NCBI GenBank assembly: GCA_027972325.1
Contig: JAPMOS010000007.1
Coordinates: forward strand, 682,501-746,500
Direction of reading: 5' to 3'
Length of the DNA stretch: 64,000 nucleotides
From: Paratrimastix pyriformis
Lineage: Eukaryota > Preaxostyla > Paratrimastigidae
Part shown: positions 51,925 through 63,094 of the stretch, one piece after another
How positions within the stretch are numbered: the stretch's first letter is position 1
Layout: each line of letters opens with the position of its first letter
Notes under the pieces: model-generated
Told to the model about the DNA's origin: nothing
Database searches by the model: none
Seen by the model: only the letters and a program-made list of their open reading frames with translations
Made by a program: the position numbers and the translations under genes

Positions 51925-53437
51925 CTACGCGTCATCGTGGGCGGCGGTGGTGGTGGCGGTGGGGTGGCCGTCCTCAGACTCGTCCTCGAGGCGAGCGAGC
52001 ACCCGGCGGCAGTAGGCCCCCAGATAGTCCGAGGGGGGCAGCCCGTGGCTGTGCTCGTAGGCCTCCAGGAGGGTGTTGTCGACCTGAAGCCGGAACAGCG
52101 CCCGCAGGGCACGCTCGGCCTGGGGAGGGGGGGGGGCAATGACAGGGGAGGAGCATGATGAGCACGTTGCCATCATCATCATTCGATCATCATCAGTGCC
52201 ATTTATCAGCATCAACATCAACATCAGCATCAACAACAACAACATGATAGTGTTCATCAACATCAGTGCATATCATCACCAGTTCATCATCATCACCATC
52301 AGCGGGCACGAGGACGGACGGCACTCTTGGCGGGCAGGTTGCGGTCCTTCAGGCCCTGGGTGAGCCCGGGCACCAGCAGATCCATGTACCGCTGGGCCAG
52401 CGCGGGGCAGGCCGTGGCCCAGGCCCGCAGGGCCGCGAAACTTGCCATCCGCACGTCGGCCGCCTGGTCGACCATGTAGGGGGCAAGGACGTTGATGGCC
52501 CGGTCGACGGTGTCCGTGGCCCAGGGGGTGGTCGGGCCGGCCTGGGCGAGGAAGGCCTCCCCGCAGTGGCGCAGCAGGAGGGGCTGCAGGCAGCCGCAGA
52601 GGGCCTGACGGATGGGGGCCTGGTGGGTGGTGGTGGGGGCGGGTGGGTGGGAGGCAGATGGGGCATGAAGACACCAGGGGGGGGGGGGGAGGGGGGGTAC
52701 TGGAGACGGGTACCGGAGGTCATGATGGAGGGTGGGGGCGATGCAAGACCTTGTCGTCGGCGTCCATGGCGAACATCCAGGTGGTGATCGGCTCCAGGAT
52801 CTCCAGGGCAGCAGCAGGGGCGGCAGGGCTGCGGGTATCACACACACCCCGGAGATAGCAATTAATCCTCATTTCAAATTTAAATAGTTCGCCCGCATCA
52901 CACACACCCCTCCCCGTTTCAAATTGAATTTTTAAATTTTGGCCCACATCACTCCACCACCACCCCCCCCACACACACACACACACACAGGCAGGCACAG
53001 TGGCCACTCCAAACGGACGCGAGGCAGCCGAGGGCGCCAGGGGCGCGCTGGGCAGCCGCTCATCCTGCCGGACGGCCCCGGGGCCACCGGTCGAGGCGAG
53101 GAAGGGTGCCATCATGCGCAGCCGGGCGTGGCGCGAGTCCCAGAGGGCCTGCTCGGGGCTGAGCAGGATGTGCATCTGCAGCATGTCCATCAGCTCGCCC
53201 TCGGGCAGGATGCGCCCGTAGACGGCGAGGGTGTCGGCGGCCAGGTCACGGGTCGAGTCTGTGGTTCCCCGGGGGAGCGGGGGGGGGGGGGTGGGGTGAG
53301 ATCCACACAGGGGAATGTCGACCGGGGATAGCCACTAATACCATGAAGGGGGGGGGGGGTCGATGGCGTATTCGGGGGGATAGCCACCACACTGGGAGGG
53401 GAATGTCGACTAGGGGGGGGATATCCACTACTACCCG

Positions 53438-53477
<40 letters not shown>

Positions 53478-54415
53478 TATCGACACAGGCCAACGGACCG
53501 ACGGGCTCCTCGAGGAGGGGCACCAGGGTGGGCAGCAGCGACTGGCGGGTCTGGGCGGTCAGGCAGTGGCCCACCGAGGCCAGGATGCCCGACAGGGCCT
53601 GCAGCAGGCCCTCCCTGTCCCGGCCCCCCGGCCCGAAACACACAACACCATGGCCAAGATGATGGGTTGGGTTGAGTTCGGGTGCTGCGGGCGCAAAAAA
53701 AGCGGCTTCCCTCGGGTCCATTATTTGAAATCCTTCGAATGTCGGGGTCTGCTGCTCGTGCCGCCCATGCGATCATCCAAGTCTGTGCCGCCAGACAGTC
53801 TGTCTGTGCCGCCATACAGTGCGTGTTGTGGGGGTGGGGGTGGTTGCTGTGACCGACCGGATGTCGCCGTCGGCGGCCTTGAGGGCCGAGTGGAGCTCGA
53901 TGACCAGGCTGTCCAGCCGGGGAATGAGGCTCACCAGCAGCGACAGCGCGTGCGCCGCCCGGGTGCGAACCTCCTGTGGGGTGTGTGTGTGGGGGGGGGG
54001 GGGGGGGTTATAGCAACCTTGTTGGGGGTGATGTCGACAGGAGGGGGTGATGTCGACTGAGACAGGGGGGATGTCGACAGGAATATTGACAGGGGGTGAT
54101 GTCGACAGGGGGGTGATGTCGACAGGGGGGTGATGTCGACAGGGGGGTGATGTCGACAGGGGGGTGATGTCGACGCACTGGGGGAGCGGGGCGGCATACA
54201 GACGCGGGTGGGGTCGTTGAGGGCCTTGACGAAGGTGGTCTGCAGGGGCGAGACGAAGGACTTGATCAAGGGGCCGATCTTCGTAATCAGCAGCCTGGCG
54301 GGTGGGGTGAGTGGGGTGAGGTGAGGTGAGCGAGAGGTCCGTGTTTGTGTCTGTCTGGCGTCCTGGGCTGCCAGTCCGTCCAGTCCGTGAGGGTTGTGGG
54401 TGATGATGATGATGG

Positions 54416-54456
<41 letters not shown>

Positions 54457-54711
54457 GTTGCGGCTATGGTGGTGACGAGGAGGACGATGATGGTTGTGGT
54501 GGTGATGATGGTTGTGGGTGGGTGGTGTTGGTGGTGGGTACGGACGCGAAGGTCTTGAGGATGGCCGCCTTGACGCGCCAGCCGAACTTGTCCGCAATGA
54601 CGCGGATCAAGGGGCCCGTGATGGCAAGCACGGAGCTGCGCAGCCCCTCGACGCTCGACATGGCCACCATGTCACCTGGGGCGAGGGTTGAGATGGGGAT
54701 GGATGATGATG

Positions 54712-54765
<54 letters not shown>

Positions 54766-54822
54766 GGGACGCTCGCATGGCCACCATGGGGGGGGGATGA
54801 TGATGATGATGATGATGATGAT

Positions 54823-54870
<48 letters not shown>

Positions 54871-55984
54871 GCTGGATGATGATGGCTGGATGATGATGAT
54901 GATTGGATGATGATGATGATTGGATGATGATGATGATTGGATGATGATGATGATGATGATGATTGGATGATGATGATGATTGGATGATGATGATGATTGG
55001 ATGATGATGATGATTGGATGATGATGATGATTGGATGATGTGCTGGGGGATGGTGATGTGGTGGTGATTATCGTGGGTGGATGGCGGTCATGAGGTGTCG
55101 GTGGCGGTGGGCCGGACCGAGGCCCTCGGCGGCCAGTTCGCGTTGCTCGGGGGTGCCCGCCGTCAGGGCCTGAATGAACACGGGCAGCACAACCTTGACG
55201 CCCTGTGGTGGTGGTGGCGTGGGTGGTGGGTGGGTCAGGCCGTGAGTGAGCAGAGAGGAACGAGGGGGGGATGTACGTGCGTGCGGACGCGTCAGGATAA
55301 GTTCACGGGGGGGGGGGGGGGGGGGATATCAAACATGGAACCCCCCCCCTGCCCCCCAAGACCAAGACCAAGACCAAGACGGACATTGGCCACACAGAAG
55401 GCGGGCAGCAGAGTGTCCCCGACATGGCCCACGTCCGTCCGGACGCGGTCGTGGGCCCCATGAGGGCCATCCGCAGGGTCTCGACACACTCGCACTGCAT
55501 GGGCTTGGGGATGGCCTCGATCACCTGGCCCACGGCCGTCCAACCAGCCCGCATCACCGCCTCGTCGGGGTCCGCCATCAGGCCTAGGGGGGGGGGGGGG
55601 GGGGGGGGGGGGGATGCGGTGCATGCGGGGGTGATGCAGGCGATGAGTCGGGTGAACAAGGAACAGCAGGTCATGGGCATGGTCATGGTCATAGTCATGG
55701 TTATGGGCATGGTTAATGGGTATGGCATGGTCATGGGTATGGTCATGGATATGGTCATGGGTATGGTCATGGGTATGGTCATGGGTATGGTCATGGGTCT
55801 GGTCATGGATATGGTCATGGGTATGGTCATGGTCATGGTTATGGTCATGGTTATGGGCATGGGCATGGTCATGGGCATGGTCATGGGCATGGTCATGGTC
55901 ATGGATATGGTCATGGTTATGGGCATGGGCATGGGCATGGTCATGGTCATGGTCATGGTCATGGTCATGGTCATGGGCATGGTT

Positions 55985-56053
<69 letters not shown>

Positions 56054-56056
56054 GTT

Positions 56057-56112
<56 letters not shown>

Positions 56113-59100
56113 TGGGCAGGCGGACGGACATGCGAGGGGCAGCAGGACCAGGGGCACGTTCATGACGTCCTCGACGGGGTGTGCCTGGAAGTAGCTGCCC
56201 AGCAGCAGGGCCGCGTTGAGGCGCAGGTGGGGCCGGGTCTCGGTCAGGAACTTGATCAGGTCGCCGAAGAGCACGTGCTCGCTCGAGGTCACCGCGCAGA
56301 CGATCTGGCTGGCCGGCTGGGCAATGGCCGGCTGCAGGGGGAAATGGTGATCGGATGAAGATGATGATGATGATGGTTGTGGTGGTGGTGAAGATGATGA
56401 AGATGATGATGATGATGATGATGATGGTTGTGGTGGTGGTGAAGATGATGAAGATGATGATGATGATGATGATGATGGTTGTGGTGGTGAAGATGATGAA
56501 GATGATGATGATGATGATGATGGTTGTGGTGGTGGTGAAGATGATGAAGATGATGAAGATGATGATGATGATGGTGGTGAAGATGATGAAGATGATGATG
56601 ATGATGATGAGGAATGATGATGGTGATTGAGACGATGGATGGCGATGATGTCAGCAGGGCGGTCATGAAGGGTGGCTGCTCACCGTCGTGGTGGGGTCCA
56701 CAGGAGGGGGGAAAGCTGGACTGGGCTGGGGGGGGGGGACGGACGTTCTCGGCCATGGCGTCGATGAGCACGGGCAGCAGCGAGTGCATGTGGCGGGTCA
56801 GGGACGGGCCCGCGGCCACGGCCAGGCCGGCCAGGGCACGGGCGGAGCCGAGCGAGATGGGCGGCTTGACAAGCTTGGGCAGGACGTAGCTCAGGATGTG
56901 ACCCTTGACATTCAGCACCTCCTTGAGGCCCTCCAGGGCAAGCTCGGAGTTCTGCAATGCGGAGGAGTGTGGGGGCACGGGCCACGGTGAGGGAGTGAAT
57001 TATTATTTGGGGGGTCGCCATTTGGGGTGATCCCCCCCTTGGATGCCCCCGTTCCGGGCAATTCATGGGGAGGGGGACCGGCAACCCATCCCAGGGTGCG
57101 GTTGACAAGCAGGGCCGCTGTCGGGGGGGGGGGGGGGGGGGGGTGCTGACCTCGCCATCGAGGGCGTCGAGGAGCTGGGGGACGATCTCGTCGATGGCCT
57201 GCGATCCGACGGCCCGGAGGAGCGTGTCGAAGCTTGTCGCGGCCGCCGAGCGGACCGTGGGCAGCCTGCAGGGCCAGAGGCGGGGCACACGGGGGCGGAA
57301 TGGGGGTGGTCCATGAGCCGAGCGTGGGAAGTGGTGGTGTCACCATCACCGCCCGACCAGTCATCCACCACCACCACCACCACCCCCCCCGGGCGCGCGG
57401 ACTTGTCGCAGAGGGCCTGCCGGACGGCCGGGATGACGTCGTGGATGTGCACGCTGAGCAGGGTCTTGTTGGCGTGGGTCAGCAGGGCGCTGAGGCCCAG
57501 GGCGGCCCCCTCGCGGCTGTGGTCGTTGGTGTCCGAGAGACCCTGCTGGAGCAGGGGCAGCATCGTCATCACCACCCGGTCGGTCAGCTTCGAGGCAATG
57601 TCCCTGTGTGTGTGCGCGTGCGAGCAGGGAGGAGGAGAGAGAGTGCGGGGACGAGAGATGTGGCGAGGCGTTGTTGTTGGTTTTGGGGGGCAGACCAGCC
57701 CCACCCACTTGGTCCTGGTCAACGAGCCATTCCCCCTCCCCCCGTTGCGTGTCCATCCCCCACTACCACCCCACCCCACCACGAGGCGACGGACGCGAGC
57801 GAGTGCCGGGCCACCTCGCGCTTGTCGGGGTTGCCCGAGGCGAGGTACTCGATCAGGATGCGAATGAGCGGGGGCAGGATCTCCTTGAGGGCCTTGGGGG
57901 TGTTCGCCACGACCATCTTCCACACCCGGGAGGCCGTCTGGCGGACGACCAGGGTCAGGTCGCACCGGGCCAGGTACATGGCCACCAGCACGCTGGTCTT
58001 GCGCTCGGCGCCGAGCACCCGGAGCAGGGCCGCGTCGCGGTCGTCGGCCTGGGACTCGTTCATGGTGTCGTCCTCGTCCTCGTCCTCCTCGCCCGCGGCG
58101 GCGGCGTCCTCCGACTCGGAGACGCGGGGCCCACGGAGGCCGGCCGCCCGGTGGAGCAGGTCGCCCAGCAGGGTGATCGAGGCGTGTCGGATGCGCCAGT
58201 TGGGGCTCGTCAGGGCCTCCTGCGGGGTGGGTGCGGATGGAACCCCCCGGGGGGGAGGGAGACCAACCAGGTGAGCATGAGATTCCGAGGGGAGGAGCGG
58301 AGGAAGAGGTGGCGGTGGTCAGGGGCGTGTGTGGGTGTATGGGCGGAGGGAGGGGTGACCTGGAGGTGGGCCAGCAGGGTGTCGAACGAGCTGATGCCGT
58401 ACAGCTCGACCAGGATACGGCAGGCCTTCTGGGCCGTCTCGCGCACCATCTCTGCCAGGGGGAAGCGAGTGCGTGCATGGCCATGGTCAATCAATGTCAT
58501 GGGGTTGGGATGGCCATGGGGATGGGATGGCAATGGGGGGTGGAGGGACGAGGGGGACGGCCATGGGGACCGGACCGGAATCATCACCGAAGGACTTGAT
58601 GACGGGCTCGATGATCTTGTCAATGTACGGCTGCGCGGGGGGGGGGGGGGGGGGGGGGGTGCATCAGACGAGGGACGGCAGAGGGCACCATCCCGCCATC
58701 CCGCCATCCGCCATCCAAACAGCAGGGGTACCATCCACCCACACAAGAAATCGGGGTACCATCCACGCACAAGCCAGAATTGGCAGAATCGGGGGTACCA
58801 TCCACACAAGAAATCGGGGGTACCATCCGCACAAGAAATCGGGGGTCCCATCCACACAAGAAATCGGGGGGTACCATCCACACAAGAAATCGGGGGTACC
58901 ATCCGCACAAGAAATCGGGGGGTACCATCCGCACAAGAAATCGGGGGGTCCCATCCACACAAGAAATCGGGGTTCCATCCACACAGAAATCGGGGTACCA
59001 TCCACACAAGAAATCGGGGAGGCACCGTCGACACCAACAGGGGGGCACCCGTCGGGCACACCCCGGGACAGACCACGAAGTTATCGCCCAGGGTCAGGGG

Positions 59101-60299
59101 CAGGAAGACGCAGAATATCGGGGGCACCGTCGACACACCCGGGACAGACCACGAAGTTATCGCCCAGGGTCATGGGCAGGAAGACGAAGGTCAGCAGGTG
59201 ACCGTCGCGCACGTGGGGCAGGGCCGCGTCCAGGCCGGCCAGCAGCCGGGGCAGCAGCTTGTCCATCCGGCTCGGGCCCTCGGCCGCCACAACCTCGGCC
59301 AGACCCTGCAGGGGGGGGGGGGGGGGGGGGGGGATGAGGGTTGAATCCGCCATTTCCCAGGACAGGCGGTCAGTCAGTGTCCCAATTGAGCAGTCATCAT
59401 GATCACCCCGAGTGGATTTGGCCTTTGGGGTGACGTCCACTTCTGGGTGACATCCACCACTGGGGTGCCATCCACCACTGGGGTGCCATCCACCACTGGG
59501 GTGCCATCCACCACTGGGGTGACATCCACCACTGGGGTGACATCCACCACTGGGGTGACATCCACCACTGGGGTGACATCCACCACTGGGGTGACATCCA
59601 CCACTGGGTGACATCCACCACTGGGGTGACATCCACCACTGGGGTGACATCCACCACTGGGGTGACATCCACCACTCATACCGACCTGGGCGGCGCCGGG
59701 CGCTCGACCTGGCTGCCCTCGGAGGCGATGGTGGCCAGCATCCAGCCGACCGTGTCGCCCAGGGCCTCCTCGCCAATGCCCTGGATGAGCATACCAAAGG
59801 CTACACACACAGACGCACACAGAAGGAGGGGAAAGGGGGACGTGCGCATGAGCGGGGGGGGGGGGGGGGGGGGGGGGGTGAGGCAACAGAAGGGCCTCCT
59901 CGCCGATGCCCTGGATGAGCATACCAAAGGCTGCAAAGCGGGATGGTCGGACAGGGGGGGGGGGGGGGGGGGGGGGGGGCGAGGCAGACCCTTGGCGGTG
60001 GTGGTGCGGATCTCGGGGATGGGGTCGACCAGCACCTGCTTCATGTCGTTGAGCAGCATGCCCAGGTAGGGGTGCAGCTCGGTCTGGCTGGTCATCACGC
60101 AGGTTGCCCACAACCGTCGAGGCGCCGCTTGATCTGATGGGGGGAGGGGTGGAGGTTGGGGGGTGGGGTGGGGCGGGTCGGAAACGTGAGAATGGTCGAT
60201 CGAGTGGGTGGGTGGGGGACGGGGGATGGCGGGGTGGGTTGGGAGTGGCCATGGGGATGAATGGATGAGGCGGGTGGGGGTGGGGGTGGGGGTGGGGGT

Positions 60300-60330
<31 letters not shown>

Positions 60331-61735
60331 GGACCTCGAGGGAGCGCTCGCAGAGGCCGCGGTGGATGATGGGCACGGCCAGGGAGAGCGAGGGGGCGTC
60401 CAGGGCCGGGGCCGGGTCGGTGCACAGCTGGTCGAGGGCCTCGATCGACTGCACAGGCGGGGTCGGTGGGCGGGGGGGACAGGTGAAGATCGGGGTGACG
60501 GGACGGGCGGGCGTGTGCTGCTGGTGCTGCTGGTGATGATTGGATGCTCTTGGTGCTGTGTGCGGGCCTTTGCGGGGTCCGAGAGGGCGGCCAGCAGGGA
60601 CTGCACCAGGGACTGCACGTCGGGGTTCTGGATGACCGAGCCCACGATCCGCAGCCCCGACTGGGCCGCCGTTTGGACCTGCGGGGCGGAGCGCGGGGTG
60701 AGTGGGGAGTGAGTGAGTGATGATGATGATCATGTTGATGATAGGGATGATGACAGGGATGATGACAGGGATGATGATGACAGGGATGATGATGACAGGG
60801 ATGATGACGACAGGGAGATCGGGATGATGATAGGGATGATGATAGGGATGATGATAGGGATGATGATAGGGATGATGATAGGGATGATGATAGGGATGAT
60901 GATAGGGATGATGATAGGGATGATGATAGGGATGATGATAGGGATGATGATAGGGATGATGATAGGGATGATGATAGGGATGATGATGATAGGGATGATG
61001 ATAGGGATGATGATGATGTGGTGAAATGGATGCGTTGGGGCAGGTTGGTGGACGGAGGCGGGGAGGACGAGTTCCGGACCTTGGCGTGGGTGTCGGTGAG
61101 CACCTCGATGATGCGCGGGACGATCTGGGGCAGGCAGGCCGAGAGGTTCTCGGGTGAGCAGTAGGCCATCGTCCCCAGCAGCTCAAGGGCGCTCTGACGG
61201 GGGGGCGGGGGGGGGGGGGGGGGGGGGGGGGGGGGCGAATGGGGGATCGGCGGGTGAGAAGGGCGGAGCATAGCATCGTCATCATCATCAGCACACAATC
61301 ATCATCATCATCATCATCCACCCACCCACCAGGGGGGGAGGCGGACCAGCTTTGTGCGCCACTGCTTGTCGTCGAGGCACCGGAGGAGGTAGGGCAGCAC
61401 CAGCCGGATGCCGTACGAGGTCAGGCTCCGCATCACCTTGCGGGCGGCCTCCTGGGTGGCCTCCCGGACCGCCGTCACGCTGCGGGGGTGGGTGGGTGGG
61501 TGGGTGGGGAGAGGAGTGAGTTTACAGGGCGGCAGATTGAGAAGAACCGCAGGAGGGCGCGGTCGTGGGTGGGTGGTGGGTGGTCTGTGGGCGGTTGGGC
61601 TGACCTGTCGGAGGTGGTCGTGAGCAGGACGGGGAGGACCAGGGTCACGTAGGGCTCCAGCAGCGAGCCCAGCATGTCGAACAGGATCTCGTACTGCCGC
61701 CCCCCGCCAGCCCCATCACATCATCCACCCATGCA

Positions 61736-61766
<31 letters not shown>

Positions 61767-61971
61767 CGATGATGACGACGATGATGGTGGTGGTGCCGGT
61801 GGATGGGCGGGGGGTGCGTGGGTGGGGAGGCCGTCGAACGGGTGGGTGGGGCGGCATGCGGACGGCGAAGAGAGCGCCCTCGCGCATGGCGGGCCGATTC
61901 TTGTCCTCGATGGCGGAGTTCAGGGAGTCCATGATACCCAGCTGCTTCAGCGAGGGCACCTCTGCAATCAC

Positions 61972-62051
<80 letters not shown>

Positions 62052-63059
62052 ATCATCGTCATCCAATCATCGTCATCATCATCATCCAATCATCGTCATC
62101 ATCAACAACAACACCATCAACAACAACAACAACATCATCATCAACAACAACAACAACACCATCAACAACAACACCATCAACAACAACATCATTCATCATT
62201 CAACATCAACACAGACACCAGACAGAAGGCAGTTAGCGGCCTGCCCACGCCCTCGTCCCCTCCGAAACAACGCGCCACGGGGAAGGTGCGGGGCAGGAGC
62301 GGCGGGGGAGACGGACGCAGGCCCTTGACGACGCCGGCAATGCCGAAGGCGGCACCGCGCCGCTCGCCGAAGCTTGTGTCGTCCGAGACCAGGGTCGAGA
62401 GGAGGGTCCGGACGAGCTCCTGCCGGTGGGGCGCGTAGGCCTCGGTGGCCACCAGGGGGGCGAGACACTGGCTGGCCGCCCGCTGGACGGGCTCCGAGGG
62501 GACGGACAGGGTGCCCTTGATGCCCTCGACCACGGCCACGATCTGGGGGGGGAGTGCGACGGGGTGAGTAGGGCCCATAGGACGATAATGGGGGCATACA
62601 TGGGGACATGGGGACGGGGTCATACATGGGGGCATACATGGGGCCATAGTACCATAATGGGGCCATATTTTACCATAATGGGGCCATACATGGGGACATG
62701 GGGACGGGGCATACATGGGGACATGGGGACGGGGGCATACATGGGGACATACATATTACCATAATGGGGCCATATTTTACCATAATGGGGCCATACATGG
62801 GGCCATACGAGGGACGGACCTTGGGGTTGGCGGCGTCCATGTGGCGGGCCAGGGAGCCCAGCAGGACGACCACACCCGACCGGATGTTGTCGTGCCGCTT
62901 GGAGGGGGCCGCCGGGGTGGACAGGTAGTTCTCTGGGGAGGCCGGGGGGGGGGGGGGGGGGGGGGGGGGGCGGGTGGGGCGGCACGGCATGACAGAGAAC
63001 CGTTCATCATGAGTTGGACGGAGGTGTGGTGGTGGTGGTGGTGGTCGGGGCGGCGTGAT

Positions 63060-63094
<35 letters not shown>

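Noticed and set aside
55292-56292. Apparent His-Ala, Met-Pro and Trp-Ala repeat proteins
   Set aside because: Translations of the ATGGKC intron satellite joined to GCN1 exons.
58722-59678. CRISPR-like regularly spaced repeats
   Set aside because: The units are directly tandem with no unique spacers and lie in introns of a eukaryotic gene; they are minisatellites.
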